Shown: in pieces, positions 8,719 to 18,846 of the stretch
Layout of the letters: each line of letters starts with the position of its first letter
How positions within the stretch are numbered: the stretch's first letter is position 1
From: Colwellia sp. PAMC 21821
Lineage (GTDB): Bacteria; Pseudomonadota; Gammaproteobacteria; Enterobacterales; Alteromonadaceae
Assembly (NCBI RefSeq): GCF_002077175.1
Contig: NZ_CP014943.1
Coordinates: 372,001-436,000 of the forward strand
Length of the DNA stretch: 64,000 nt
Direction of reading: 5' to 3'
The notes under the pieces: generated by a model
Database searches by the model: none
The model's input: only the letters and a program-made list of their open reading frames with translations
Told to the model about the DNA's origin: nothing
Translations under genes and position numbers: made by a program

Positions 8719-10845
8719 ATGTCTTTATCAAAGTCATCTGTGCAAGCTGCAGATAAGCGTAAAATTTTAGTCACTTGTGCCCTTCCATATGCCAATGGTT
8801 CTATTCATTTAGGCCATTTATTAGAGCATATTCAAACTGATATTTGGGTTCGCTTCCAGCGTATGCGTGGTCATGAAACTTACTTTGTTTGTGCTGACGA
8901 TGCTCACGGCACGCCTATCATGTTAAAATCACAAGAGCTTGGTATATCGCCTGAAGAAATGATCGCTGCTGTTCGTGAAGAACATATGGCAGACTTCGCC
9001 GACTTCCATATCAGCTATGATAATTATCATTCAACGCACACTGATGAAAACAAAGCGTTTGCTGAAGAGATTTATAATCGTTTACATGCTAATGGTCACA
9101 TAAAAACCCGTACTATTTCGCAGTTATATGATCCTGAAAAAGGCATGTTCTTACCTGATCGCTTTGTTAAGGGCACTTGCCCTAAATGTAAAAGTGAAGA
9201 CCAAAACGGTGACAGTTGTGATAACTGCGGTGAAACTTATTCACCGATGGAAGTTTTAAATCCACGTTCAGTCGTTTCTGGCGCAACCCCGGTATTACGT
9301 GATTCAGAACATTATTTCTTTGATCTACCCGCTTTTGGCGACATGTTGCAAGAATGGACACGCAGTGGTGCACTGCAAGAAGAAATGGCCAATAAGTTAG
9401 CTGAATGGTTTGAGCAAGGCTTAAAGCAGTGGGACATCAGTCGTGATGCACCCTACTTTGGTTTTGAAATTCCTAACGCGCCAGGTAAATACTTTTACGT
9501 TTGGTTAGACGCACCGATTGGCTACATGGGCAGTTTTAAAAACCTTTGTGACAAAACAGGTATCGACTTTGATGCTTTTTGGCAATTAGACTCAGAAGCT
9601 GAGCTTTACCACTTTATTGGTAAAGACATCATTTATTTCCATAGTCTATTCTGGCCAGCCATGCTTGAAGGCGCAGGTTATAGAAAACCTACCTCAGTTT
9701 ATGCGCACGGTTTTGTTACCGTTAATGGCGCAAAAATGTCTAAATCAAAAGGCACTTTTATAAAAGGTCGCACTTATTTAGATCATTTAAACCCTGAGTA
9801 TCTGCGTTATTACTACGCGGCAAAACTCACCAGTCGTATTGATGATTTAGATTTAAACCTTGAAGATTTTGCTCAACGGGTAAATTCAGACCTTGTCGGT
9901 AAAGTCGTTAATATCGCCTCACGTTGTGCTAGCTTTATTACTAAACGCTTTGACGGCATGCTTTCAACGAATATTGACAACCAAGCCCTAGCAGACGAAG
10001 TAATGGCTGCGGGCGATAGCATAGCAGCACATTATGAAGCACGTGAGTTTTCTCGTGGTATGCGTGAAATTATGGCATTGGCTGATAAAGTTAATGAATA
10101 CATCGCCATAAAAGAACCATGGCAGTTAGTGAAAGACGAAACTAAACAGCAAGAAGTACAAGATATTTGTTCGCTTGGCATTAATATGTTCCGCACGCTA
10201 ATGATTTACTTAAAGCCTGTATTACCGGTTTTAGCTGACAGCACAGCTACCTTCTTAAATGACGAACTTATTTGGGAAGGTCATAAAAGCTTATTAACAG
10301 ATCATAAAATCAACAAATTTAAAGCGTTATTGCAGCGTGTTGATATGGATAAAGTTAATGCCATGACTGACGCTTCAAAAGACAATTTAGCGGTTACATC
10401 TGATGAAGCAGATACTAAAAAAGATAAAAAAGCAGAGAAGAAGGCTAAAAAGTCTGAGCCTGTGAAAGAACTTACCGGTGAGCCACTAGTAGATGATCCC
10501 ATTTCGCCTGAAATTCAATTTGATGATTTTGCTAAAATAGATTTACGTATTGCAAAAATTGTTAATGCTGAGCATGTTGAAAAAGCAGATAAGTTACTGC
10601 GCTTAACGTTATCACTTGATGACCAAGAAGACGGTGAAACTCGTCAAGTATTTGCGGGTATTAAATCAGCTTATCAACCTGAAGATTTAATTGGCAAGCT
10701 TACCGTAATGGTCGCTAACTTAGCGCCTCGTAAAATGCGCTTCGGTATGTCAGAAGGCATGGTTTTAGCCGCAGGTCCAGGTGGCAAAGACTTATGGATA
10801 CTGAATCCAGATGATGGTGCTCAACCAGGTATGCGCGTTAAATAA
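8719..10845 (+). CDS. metG: Methionyl-tRNA synthetase
   Basis: Class I aminoacyl-tRNA synthetase charging tRNA-Met. The HIGH-type motif is HLGH (residues 30-33) after ALPYANG; the zinc knuckle uses cysteines in CPKCKSE and CDNCG (from residue 154); the KMSKS loop is AKMSKSKGT (about 339-343). After the anticodon-binding helical domain comes a Lys/Glu-rich linker (about 565-590) and the C-terminal EMAP-II-like OB domain (about 600-708, [14 protein letters not shown]) used for dimerisation and tRNA binding. The length of 708 aa is typical of the two-domain form. Confidence 0.97.
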   Translation: MSLSKSSVQAADKRKILVTCALPYANGSIHLGHLLEHIQTDIWVRFQRMRGHETYFVCADDAHGTPIMLKSQELGISPEEMIAAVREEHMADFADFHISYDNYHSTHTDENKAFAEEIYNRLHANGHIKTRTISQLYDPEKGMFLPDRFVKGTCPKCKSEDQNGDSCDNCGETYSPMEVLNPRSVVSGATPVLRDSEHYFFDLPAFGDMLQEWTRSGALQEEMANKLAEWFEQGLKQWDISRDAPYFGFEIPNAPGKYFYVWLDAPIGYMGSFKNLCDKTGIDFDAFWQLDSEAELYHFIGKDIIYFHSLFWPAMLEGAGYRKPTSVYAHGFVTVNGAKMSKSKGTFIKGRTYLDHLNPEYLRYYYAAKLTSRIDDLDLNLEDFAQRVNSDLVGKVVNIASRCASFITKRFDGMLSTNIDNQALADEVMAAGDSIAAHYEAREFSRGMREIMALADKVNEYIAIKEPWQLVKDETKQQEVQDICSLGINMFRTLMIYLKPVLPVLADSTATFLNDELIWEGHKSLLTDHKINKFKALLQRVDMDKVNAMTDASKDNLAVTSDEADTKKDKKAEKKAKKSEPVKELTGEPLVDDPISPEIQFDDFAKIDLRIAKIVNAEHVEKADKLLRLTLSLDDQEDGETRQVFAGIKSAYQPEDLIGKLTVMVANLAPRKMRFGMSEGMVLAAGPGGKDLWILNPDDGAQPGMRVK

Positions 10846-10881
10846 AGACTAACGTAAGTTCTGACCCAAAGCAAAAAACTA

Positions 10882-10919
10882 AGGCAAACCCTCATAATAA
10901 ACATGGGTTTGCCTTTTTT
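10882..10919 (+). terminator. metG terminator
   Basis: Perfect 10-bp stem AGGCAAACCC / GGGTTTGCCT with a 13-nt loop and a T-run, about 37 bp after the metG stop. Confidence 0.9.
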
Positions 10920-11002
10920 AATATTTCATGTCGCATCTTTTATTAACTCGCTTTATTATAATATGTAGAAAATAAAGCATCGAAATAATTATTTTATTCA
11001 AT

Positions 11003-13135
11003 ATGACCATATTTAAGCTCAGTAACATACCTACCTCTACCCGTATTATCATCGCCATGATCATGGGGCTTCTGATAGGTAGCTTTACCAACACCTTATA
11101 TTCGACAGTGAACCACCTTGCCGATGCCCTTGTCATGCTATTGCAAATGACAGCGCTACCTTATATTTCCCTGTCACTAATGGTCGGTATTGGCGGTTTG
11201 TCTGCCAGTAAAGCCAAATCAGCTCTTAAGAGCAGCGTAATACTGGTAATCTTGCTCATAGTGCTGATGTTATGCTTTATATTGATGGCGCCTTTATCCT
11301 TTCCTAATTGGCAAACAGCCGAGTTTTATAGCGCTAATACCATTAAAGTTAGCCAAGAATTTAATATCATTGAACTATTTATTCCGTCGAACCCTTTTAA
11401 TGCTTTTGCAAATGCGGTGATCCCTGCCGTGGTGTTTTTTAGCGTATTTATTGGCATTGGCTTAATACCAATTAAAAATAAACGCCAAACACTCGCGGTG
11501 TTAAGCAATTTAAAACAATCCGTTAGTAATATAAGCCACTTAGTTATGCGTTTCGCTCCTGTTGGCATATTCTGTATTGGTTGGCGGGCGGCAGCAACCC
11601 TTGATGCTTCTCAACTCGATGGTTTAATGATTTACGTTGCAAGCGCCTTAGTGCTGACAGTTTTATTATCTTTTGTTGTCTTTCCTGCCCTGTTAGCAAC
11701 GGTTACCCCGTTTGGCTACCGAGCAATTTTAAAAGCCTCAAGAGAAGCTATGGTGACAGCATTCGCAACTGGTAGCTTCTTTGTCGTAATTCCTATCATT
11801 GTCGAGAAAACTAAACAGTTAATCGCGAGCCAATACCCTGATACCGAGAATGCCGATAAAATTTCCGATGTAATTGTGCCAATCAGTTATAGTTTGCCGG
11901 TTGGGGGTAAATTGTTATCGCTGCTCTTTGTGCTGTTTGCCGCGTGGTTTTCTGGTGCCTATATTAGCTTTGAAGATTATGTGAAATTAGTAGTAATGGG
12001 TGTTCCACAATTGTTTGGTAGCAGTACCTTAGCCATGCAAAACCTACTAGAAATATTTAATGTTTCACATTCAATGTTTGACTTCTTTCTTGTTTCAGAA
12101 AACCTAGTTGTTGGGCGTTTATCGGCATTACTTTCAGTAACTTTTGCCTGTTGCTTACCCATACTTGTTGCGACGAGTATGGCCAAAGCTTTTACCTTAA
12201 AGAAGAAGGCGCTGTTTAAATATTTGGTTATTATTCCTGCCTTATCAGCTTTCGCCTTTGTTAGCCTAAAATTTGGATTTAGCTCAATTAGTTATCAGTA
12301 TGAAGGCTACGCTAAATTTATAGAACGCGACTTTCTTATGGAAAGCGTTAACACTAAACATTTAGATAATGCCGCGAAAAACAGCCAAACAGTTCAGCCT
12401 TTTATTGGCGTTTTAACGCGCATAAAACAGCGAGGCTTCATCCGCGTAGGTTATTTTCGTGACGATTTACCTTATTCATTTCACAACAATAAAGGCAAAC
12501 TTGTTGGCTTCGATATTGAAATAATGAACCAGCTCGCGATTGATTTAAATGTCGATATTGAGTTTGTTAAAATATTTCGTAATCAAGCGAAAACTTTACT
12601 ATCCTCAGGCTATTTAGACATCACCACAGGTGTGCCAGTTATTCCAGATAACATGACAAAATATACCCTAACAATGCCTTACAGCGCACAAAGTTTGGCT
12701 ATTATTGTTAAAGATAAAAGGCGTGCAGAGTTTACAAAATGGGATAATATTTTACAGCGAGACGATCTCACCTTAGGTATTCCTGAGAGCTTTTATTACG
12801 AAAAAGCTATTGCTAGAACGTTTACTCATGGTAAAGCCTGGGAAATATCGACACCGCGGTTATTCTTTAAACCCGAGTTTGCCCATATTGATGCCATGCT
12901 TTTTGGCGCGGCAGCTTCATCTGCCTGGACATTGCTAAATCCAAGTTATACCGTGGTTGTGCCGAAGCCTGAATTAGCGCCACTTTTTATGGCTTTCCCT
13001 ATTAATAAAAATGATCATAGTTTTGAACTGTTTATGCGTAATTGGATCACCATGAAACAGCAGAGTAACACTATCGATAAACTGTTTAACTATTGGATTA
13101 AAGGCGATACAAGTTTGGCAAAACAAACACAATAA
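11003..13135 (+). CDS. Dicarboxylate/amino acid symporter-like protein fused to a periplasmic solute-binding domain
   Basis: Two-part membrane protein. Residues 1 to about 430 resemble the SDF (DAACS, GltP-type) secondary transporter fold, with repeated hydrophobic segments and re-entrant-loop-like stretches (FATGSFFVVIPI; VPQLFGSSTLAM). After a last hydrophobic segment (about 405-428) and a linker, residues from about 470 match SBP_bac_3 amino-acid-binding domains (RGFIRVGYFRDDLPYSF, LVGFDIEIMNQLA, LDITTGVP). The canonical NMDGT and N..GD cation-site motifs of GltP/GltPh are not visible at the expected places (SYSLPVGGK; NLVVGRLSALL). The binding domain may feed, gate or sense for the carrier; the substrate is unknown. 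Confidence 0.75.
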   Translation: MTIFKLSNIPTSTRIIIAMIMGLLIGSFTNTLYSTVNHLADALVMLLQMTALPYISLSLMVGIGGLSASKAKSALKSSVILVILLIVLMLCFILMAPLSFPNWQTAEFYSANTIKVSQEFNIIELFIPSNPFNAFANAVIPAVVFFSVFIGIGLIPIKNKRQTLAVLSNLKQSVSNISHLVMRFAPVGIFCIGWRAAATLDASQLDGLMIYVASALVLTVLLSFVVFPALLATVTPFGYRAILKASREAMVTAFATGSFFVVIPIIVEKTKQLIASQYPDTENADKISDVIVPISYSLPVGGKLLSLLFVLFAAWFSGAYISFEDYVKLVVMGVPQLFGSSTLAMQNLLEIFNVSHSMFDFFLVSENLVVGRLSALLSVTFACCLPILVATSMAKAFTLKKKALFKYLVIIPALSAFAFVSLKFGFSSISYQYEGYAKFIERDFLMESVNTKHLDNAAKNSQTVQPFIGVLTRIKQRGFIRVGYFRDDLPYSFHNNKGKLVGFDIEIMNQLAIDLNVDIEFVKIFRNQAKTLLSSGYLDITTGVPVIPDNMTKYTLTMPYSAQSLAIIVKDKRRAEFTKWDNILQRDDLTLGIPESFYYEKAIARTFTHGKAWEISTPRLFFKPEFAHIDAMLFGAAASSAWTLLNPSYTVVVPKPELAPLFMAFPINKNDHSFELFMRNWITMKQQSNTIDKLFNYWIKGDTSLAKQTQ

Positions 13136-13177
13136 ATCGACTTTTACACAACTATTATAAAGAATTTAAAGGCCATA

Positions 13178-13600
13178 ATGAAAAATTTTAAAACGATGCC
13201 AGTAATTGCTAAACGCCATGCAACAATATTATTGTTTGCCGCATTATTCGCAACTGGTTGTGCCAAAATAAACGACATATCAACAAACTTGGATCGTGAA
13301 AATTTCAAAAATTATTTTTCTCCGACAAAAGTGAAAATTATCGCTAGTGAAAAAGAATTCGTCGGTAAGTATAAGTTTCTAGGCTTGGTTGAAGGCGAGT
13401 CTTGCCAAGAGAAAGCACATCACGCAGCCCCCAATGAAATTGATGCTCGCACCGAAGCACGAGGTAAAGCCTATAAACTTGAGGCCAATGCTATCATCTT
13501 TAGCCAATGTGTCATGATAGAAGAAGATAAAGCCTCGAAGTATTGTGTCGCATCTACCGTTTGCTATGGTCGAGCTTACAAGGTTGAGCAAGTAAAATAA
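13178..13600 (+). CDS. rcsF: RcsF-like outer-membrane lipoprotein
   Basis: Probable sensor lipoprotein of the Rcs envelope-stress phosphorelay. A hydrophobic N-terminus ends in a lipobox-like ATGC (Cys28), so it should be lipidated. The C-terminal domain keeps four cysteines in RcsF-like order (VEGESC, FSQC, KYC, STVCYG) around ARTEARGKAYKLEANAI. RcsF uses four such cysteines in two nonconsecutive disulfides. The stop overlaps the trmO start (TAATG), and rcsF-trmO adjacency is the E. coli order, which supports the call although overall similarity is modest. No rcsB/C/D is in the window. Confidence 0.72.
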   Translation: MKNFKTMPVIAKRHATILLFAALFATGCAKINDISTNLDRENFKNYFSPTKVKIIASEKEFVGKYKFLGLVEGESCQEKAHHAAPNEIDARTEARGKAYKLEANAIIFSQCVMIEEDKASKYCVASTVCYGRAYKVEQVK

Positions 13601-14373
13601 TGTCTGACAGCATTAACTTAACTGTTATTGGTACTATCGACTCTCCCTATAAGGAAAAGTTTGCTATCCCCAGACAGCCCGGTATTGTAACTGCGGCTCA
13701 AGGGCAATTGCATCTAACCGGCTCGGCCAATAATGCCGAGCTAGTGCGAGGTTTAGAGCAATTTAGTCATATCTGGCTATTGTTTGTTTTTCATGGCACA
13801 CAAGCACAAGGTTGGAAACCACTGGTACGCCCGCCACGCTTAGGCGGCAATAAAAAGCTTGGGGTATTTGCCACACGTTCAACGTTTAGGCCTAACCCTA
13901 TTGGCATGTCGGTGGTTAAACTTGACCGAATAGAGCAATGTTCGTCAGGACAAAGCAGCACAGGACAAAAAACTTCGCAGGTAATTTTGCATATCAGTGA
14001 ATTAGACTTACTTGATGGTACGCCGATTTTAGATATTAAACCTTACGTGCCCTACGCTGATATTATCGAAAATGCCCATGGCGGCTATGCTCAAGAACAA
14101 CCGAACAACAATATTAAGGTGATATTTTCTAACGCCGCATTAGTTACCTTAGACAGAAATAGCGAGCATTATCCAACACTGCAAAGTCTTATCGAACAAG
14201 TGTTAAGCCAAGATCCTCGCCCTGCTTATAAACAAAACAAAGCTGACGATAAAGTTTACGGTATGACCCTGTACAAATTTAATATCAATTGGCAGATGGC
14301 TGATAGTTCAACATTGCACGTCATTGCTATACAAGACGCTGCTATACAAGACATCCATAGCAACACGGTGTAA
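13600..14373 (+). CDS. trmO: tRNA (t6A37)-N6-methyltransferase TrmO
   Basis: SAM-dependent enzyme that methylates N6-threonylcarbamoyl-adenosine 37 of tRNA-Thr to m6t6A (formerly TsaA/YaeB). The N-terminal beta-barrel domain shows IGTIDSPYKEKFAIPRQPG, FSHIWLLFVFHGT, VRPPRLGGNKKLGVFATR and FRPNPIGMSVVKL, then LDLLDGTPILDIKPYVPYAD, all family landmarks. The smaller C-terminal domain contains DPRPAY. The length of 257 aa is slightly longer than E. coli (235). Start overlaps the rcsF stop by one base, indicating translational coupling. Confidence 0.93.
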   Translation: MSDSINLTVIGTIDSPYKEKFAIPRQPGIVTAAQGQLHLTGSANNAELVRGLEQFSHIWLLFVFHGTQAQGWKPLVRPPRLGGNKKLGVFATRSTFRPNPIGMSVVKLDRIEQCSSGQSSTGQKTSQVILHISELDLLDGTPILDIKPYVPYADIIENAHGGYAQEQPNNNIKVIFSNAALVTLDRNSEHYPTLQSLIEQVLSQDPRPAYKQNKADDKVYGMTLYKFNINWQMADSSTLHVIAIQDAAIQDIHSNTV

Positions 14374-14464
14374 TACTTTAATTTATACGACCTGTCCGAT
14401 TACCGCGACTATCCATCAGTTAACTATTTATACTTATGGTGAAAATATTAATTAAGGATTATCG

Positions 14465-15372
14465 TTGAAGATACCCAGTACCCATAATCATCAAGCCAGT
14501 ATTGAACTCCTGCTATTAGCCGCTATTTGGGGGCGTCATTTATGTTCATGCGCGTTGGTGCTCCTGAATTTGGCCCAATAGTTTTTACCACTTTGCGCAC
14601 AGGCATAGCGGCTATTTTCTTAATCGCATGCTTAGTTTTATTCAAAGAGACTAAAGCGCTAAAAGGACGCTGGCGAGATATTTTCGTTGTAGGGGCTTTA
14701 AATACCGCGATACCATTTGCCTTATTCAGTTTTGCTACATTAACCCTAACAGCCGGAACAGCCTCAGTATTAAACGCAACCGCCCCTATGTTTGGCGCGA
14801 TAGTCGCCTATTTATGGTTAAAAGATAAATTAACCCTAAGTGCTATGTTTGGCTTACTTATTGGCTTTATTGGTGTGTACTTATTAGTGTCTGACAATTT
14901 ACATTTTGGCATGGAACTCTCTAATAAATCAGTAGAAAATAATGCCTTACTACCAACCTTAGCGGCGATGTTGGCCGCGTTGTGTTACGGTATTTCAGCT
15001 AATTATACCAAGAAATACCTCAGCACAATAAAACCGTTAGCCTTAGCTGCCGGCAGCCAAATTTCAGCTACCGCTATGCTACTACCGTTAAGTTTATTTT
15101 TTATGCCTGAAACATTACCTAGCACCAATGCAATCTGGTCCGTTATATTAATTGGTGTTATCTGCACTGGCGTTGCCTATATTATATTCTTTCGACTTAT
15201 TGCGCAGCTTGGTCCTGCTAAAGCTATTTCGTTGACCTATTTAATTCCTGCTTTCGGCATTCTATGGGGTGCGTTATTTTTAGGTGAAGCCATCAGCTTA
15301 ATGATGGTTATTGGCGGTGGTGTGATACTGTTTGGGGTGGCATTAACAACTGGCGTTCTGCAAAGAAAATAA
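14465..15372 (+). pseudogene. EamA/DMT-family transporter, apparently frameshifted near the N-terminus
   Basis: Drug/metabolite exporter of about 10 membrane segments with two EamA repeats. An open frame from 14527 encodes 281 aa but begins inside the first membrane helix. The missing start of that helix is encoded in another frame from TTG 14465, which has a Shine-Dalgarno-like AAGGA 5-8 bases upstream and reads ...SIELLLLAAIWG. The two frames would join as AAIWGASFMFMR, the usual EamA start, if the G-run at 14529-14533 had six rather than five G. This is a real 1-bp deletion, slippage, or a sequence error. If translation starts at 14527 the product lacks half of helix 1. Confidence 0.7.
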
Positions 15373-15430
15373 CGTAATATCGCTACGCTTATACATCGAC
15401 GTTATTGCAGAATATTTCTCGTTTTGAGCA

Positions 15431-15456
15431 TAAAAAAGGCTGTTATAAAACAGCCT
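15431..15456 (-). terminator. Terminator of the amidohydrolase gene
   Basis: Stem AGGCTGTT / AACAGCCT with an ATAA loop; on the minus strand it is followed by a six-base T-run, as expected for the gene ending at 15490. Confidence 0.85.
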
Positions 15457-15489
15457 CAATTTAACCAATGTCTTTAATCGTTATCGTAC

Positions 15490-16794
15490 TTACTTTTGCT
15501 TAACGACCTTACCACCTTTCATTACAAAGTCTACGTCAAGCAGTTCATTAATATCGTTTAATGGGCTAGCATGCATGGCAATAATATCCGCCACTTTACC
15601 CACTTCTAATGTACCTAAACTTTTTGACTTGCCAATTAAGTCAGCGCCATTGATTGTCGCTGACACTAAAATGTCTTGTGGTGACATACCCGCTTCAAAC
15701 ATTAACTGTGCTTCGCGGGCATTATAGCCGTGTTTTGAAACGCCACTGTCAGTACCGTAAGCTATTTTTACTCCCGCTTTATATGAGCGTTTGAAGTTTT
15801 CGATCATGTCACCACCGACACGAATAGCTTTAGCGCGGATAGCTGGCGACATAAAGTCAGTGTTTTTTGCCATATTAACCACGGTATCGCCCGCCATTAA
15901 TGTCGGCACTAAATAAGCACCACCTTTTTTAAAGAGTTTAATACTTTCTTTATCGGCGTAACTGCCATGTTCGATACTGTCAACGCCTGCACGTAATGCC
16001 GCGTTAATACCGGCTGCGGCATGGGCATGACTCGCCACTTTACGACCCAGAGCATGGGCGGTATCAACCACTTCTTTTAATTCATCATCGGCCATTTGCT
16101 GACCCGTACCGGTATCGGTATCTGATAACACACCGCCCGTTGAGGTGATTTTAATCACATCTGCCCCAAACTTAATCGCATGACGCGTGGCGCGTCGACA
16201 ATCGTAAGGGCCATCACAAACCGTTTTTGCGGTATGCAGCTCCATTAAATCAGGCGCCATACCGTCTACATCACCATGTCCGCCAGTTACGGCAACACTA
16301 CTACCAGCGGCAATAATCGTTGGCCCAGTTATCCAACCGCGCTTTACACCATCGCGAAGCGCAAATATCTGCTCAGCACTGCTGCCTAAATCTCTGACAG
16401 TTGTAAAGCCAGCCATTAAGGTTTTATGAGCAAAATAAGCGCTTTTCATTAATGTATCCGCGTCAGATAAATTTACCATTTCACTATCGTTTTTCGGACC
16501 CAGTTCACCTTGCAAATGCACATGCATATCCATAAGGCCAGCCATCACAAAACTTGAAGATAAATCAATGAATGTTGTATCGTTTTCGAAACGGTTTACG
16601 TCAACAAACCCAGATTTAAGCTCGGTGATTTTACCATCGGTAATCACTAAAGTTTGTTGCTTAAGCGGAGTTTTACCAGCGCTAACCAATAATTCACCGG
16701 CATGAATAACGGTAGTGGCCGCCAATGCTGACTGAGACAATGCAGCACTCACGACTAGCGCGATAGTTGATATTGAAGATTTCAATGTAAACAT
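15490..16794 (-). CDS. Exported amidohydrolase (imidazolonepropionase-like, Xaa-Pro dipeptidase type)
   Basis: Metal-dependent hydrolase of the amidohydrolase superfamily, probably periplasmic, of the kind that cleaves Xaa-Pro or related dipeptides. A signal peptide (residues 1-25) ends SQSALAA. Metal ligands appear as HVH in GLMDMHVHLQGE (about residue 92), the likely bridging Lys in GADVIKITSTGG, HAHAAAGINAA, SIEHGSYAD and the Asp in YGTDSGVSKHG. A second beta-sandwich strand set ends LGTLEVGKVADIIAM. Length (434 aa) fits the family. It is a single-gene unit with its own terminator; the substrate is inferred only by family. Confidence 0.85.
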   Translation of the reverse strand: MFTLKSSISTIALVVSAALSQSALAATTVIHAGELLVSAGKTPLKQQTLVITDGKITELKSGFVDVNRFENDTTFIDLSSSFVMAGLMDMHVHLQGELGPKNDSEMVNLSDADTLMKSAYFAHKTLMAGFTTVRDLGSSAEQIFALRDGVKRGWITGPTIIAAGSSVAVTGGHGDVDGMAPDLMELHTAKTVCDGPYDCRRATRHAIKFGADVIKITSTGGVLSDTDTGTGQQMADDELKEVVDTAHALGRKVASHAHAAAGINAALRAGVDSIEHGSYADKESIKLFKKGGAYLVPTLMAGDTVVNMAKNTDFMSPAIRAKAIRVGGDMIENFKRSYKAGVKIAYGTDSGVSKHGYNAREAQLMFEAGMSPQDILVSATINGADLIGKSKSLGTLEVGKVADIIAMHASPLNDINELLDVDFVMKGGKVVKQK

Positions 16795-16994
16795 GTTCTG
16801 GGCCTTATTATTATTTTAGTATCTAGGTATAGTTATAACAGTATGGCAAAAAAATAAAAAATGAATTCGATAAGCGGAAAGTTTATTCAGTTCAATAACG
16901 GATAAGTGATTAGTTTTAAGCGTTAAGTAAATAGTTTTAAGTATTTAGTATTATCTTTTATGGCCTAGCCTTGCTCTTTGTGAGCCTTAAAAAC

Positions 16995-17021
16995 AAAAAA
17001 ACCAGCGCTAGGCTGGTTTTT
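16995..17021 (-). terminator. slyD terminator
   Basis: Stem ACCAGC / GCTGGT with a 5-nt loop, an A-run on the left (T-run for minus transcription) and a T-run on the right, 24 bp after the slyD stop. Confidence 0.85.
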
Positions 17022-17044
17022 AAATGACGAAAGAAAACTTTCGC

Positions 17045-17539
17045 TTAGTGGTGATGACCACCTGCGCCGTGGGCATGGCCATGTTCAATTTCTTCAGTCG
17101 TTGCTTCACGTACATCGGCAACTTCTAAATCAAAAGTCAGTACTTTACCCGCAAGTGGTGGATTAGTATCAACAGTCACCATAAATTTACCGGCTTTAAG
17201 TACTGTCACTTGGCGTTGACCGCCATCAGTATTCACTACCGCTGTCATGCCCGCTTTCCATTTAGCACTTGGCGTTGGTAAACCTTGCATATGTTTTACT
17301 GGTACACGTTGTATTGCATCTTCTTGACGCGCACCGTAAGCGTCTTCAGGTTGTAACGTCACTGAAAACTTGTCACCAGTTTCTTTGCCAGCTAATGCGT
17401 TTTCTACGCCAACTAACATGTTTTTGTAACCGTGTAGGTAGGCTAATGGGTCACCAGCATGAGAGTTCTCTATTTCAGCACCCGCTTCATCTTTAAGTAC
17501 GTAGTGAAACTGAACAACGGTTTTATCGGTAATTTTCAT
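17045..17539 (-). CDS. slyD: FKBP-type peptidyl-prolyl isomerase SlyD
   Basis: Cytosolic cis-trans prolyl isomerase and chaperone that also binds nickel. It shows FHYVLKDEAGAEIENS, PLAYLHGYKNMLVGVENAL and the inserted IF chaperone flap (about residues 70-120) with VTVDTNPPLAGKVLTFDLEV. The C-terminal tail is short and histidine-rich (HGHAHGAGGHHH), consistent with metal binding though shorter than in E. coli. The length of 164 aa is normal for marine gammaproteobacteria. Confidence 0.93.
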   Translation of the reverse strand: MKITDKTVVQFHYVLKDEAGAEIENSHAGDPLAYLHGYKNMLVGVENALAGKETGDKFSVTLQPEDAYGARQEDAIQRVPVKHMQGLPTPSAKWKAGMTAVVNTDGGQRQVTVLKAGKFMVTVDTNPPLAGKVLTFDLEVADVREATTEEIEHGHAHGAGGHHH

Positions 17540-17718
17540 ATTATTTCCAAGCTAGTATTTAGTATTAATTTGCCACTTTTATAGGGTAAAAATATAGGGC
17601 AAAAAATTGTGCGTGAGTCTTTGCGCCTGAGTCTAACAAAATAGTGATACCAATTGAATTAACAATTGTACTCTTATGGTGAATTAATCCAGAGTTAAAG
17701 CAATAACACTGTTCCAAG

Positions 17719-18669
17719 CTAAGCCCAGAGTAATAAAACCAACACACTAATAATGATCAACAGCATGCCTAAATACTCTACGGCTGATATTTTTTCTTTA
17801 AAAATACGGTAGGTTATAAACAAGGTAATAAAAAACTCTACTTGTCCCAATGCTTTAACATAAGCCGCATTTTGAAAACTCATGGCCGTAAACCAACCTA
17901 TTGAGCCAACAACACTGGTAATACCAACAAATAAACATAAACGCCATTGAGTGAACATAGTAACAAGCTGACGCTTATCCTGACAATATACGTAAATTAA
18001 CGAAATTATCGACTGCACCGTGATCATAAAAGTTAAAGTAACTGCAGCACTCAATAACAAGTCTGTATTTAACGCCAAGCTAGATTCACGAACGAGTAAT
18101 GTGGTTATTGCTAAACCTAAACCTGACGCTAAACCAAAACCTGCTCCTGGGTTTTGCAAAACATCTTTACGCGTAAACTTAACTTTGGACACTAACAAAA
18201 CTCCTACCACACCAATAACTACTGAAAACCAGCCCATCAGGGTTAAACTAGCTGAAAATAGCAAGGCGCCGACAACGGCAACTTGAATGGCTTCGGTTTT
18301 AGCTAAACTCGTCGCCACAGCAAAATTGCGATATTTAAATGCAGCAACTAAACATACCGTACCAATAATTTGCATCACACATGCGATTAGCGCGTATTGT
18401 AAAAATTGGTTATTTAATGGCGGCATGGGCAAGGTGCTATAATCGAGCACCCACCATAAATAAAGCCAGGTAAAAGGCAGTGCGTAAATATACCTAACAC
18501 CGGTTGTTGCCATAGCATTAAGATGTTGCGTAAGCTGTTTTTGGCCCGCAGTGCGAATGGCTTGCATAAAAGCAGCAAGTAAAGTGAAGTAAATCCAAAG
18601 TTCCAAGAAAAATCCAAGTATCAATACTTTATAGTTACTATTGTATGGTTTGATGTCTCTAAAAACCAT
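17719..18669 (-). CDS. EamA/DMT-family transporter
   Basis: Inner-membrane protein with about 10 hydrophobic helices in two EamA repeats; probably a metabolite exporter of unknown substrate. The first 21 residues look hydrophilic or atypical and have no Shine-Dalgarno sequence. The family usually starts just before the stretch LELWIYFTLLAAFMQAIRTAG, so a TTG start near 18606 is possible. It is distinct in sequence from the EamA gene at 14.5 kb. It is convergent with nothing and stands alone, followed by a 180-bp spacer before slyD. Confidence 0.8.
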   Translation of the reverse strand: MVFRDIKPYNSNYKVLILGFFLELWIYFTLLAAFMQAIRTAGQKQLTQHLNAMATTGVRYIYALPFTWLYLWWVLDYSTLPMPPLNNQFLQYALIACVMQIIGTVCLVAAFKYRNFAVATSLAKTEAIQVAVVGALLFSASLTLMGWFSVVIGVVGVLLVSKVKFTRKDVLQNPGAGFGLASGLGLAITTLLVRESSLALNTDLLLSAAVTLTFMITVQSIISLIYVYCQDKRQLVTMFTQWRLCLFVGITSVVGSIGWFTAMSFQNAAYVKALGQVEFFITLFITYRIFKEKISAVEYLGMLLIIISVLVLLLWA

Positions 18670-18846
18670 TATTGAAATACGCTATTTAAACTTTATATGA
18701 CCTAATAGCACCAGCATCTGAAAAATTTTTTATTGAATTAAGGAAATACGATAATAAAAACAGCTTATTAATGAGTCGTCTAATCTGTTGAGGTTTTATC
18801 AATAACAAGGTACTTTAATCATAACTAACTCGTTATAGTCACTTTT

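Noticed and set aside
17565..17747. 60-aa minus-strand ORF
   Set aside because: It overlaps the end of the EamA gene in another frame and lacks a ribosome-binding site.
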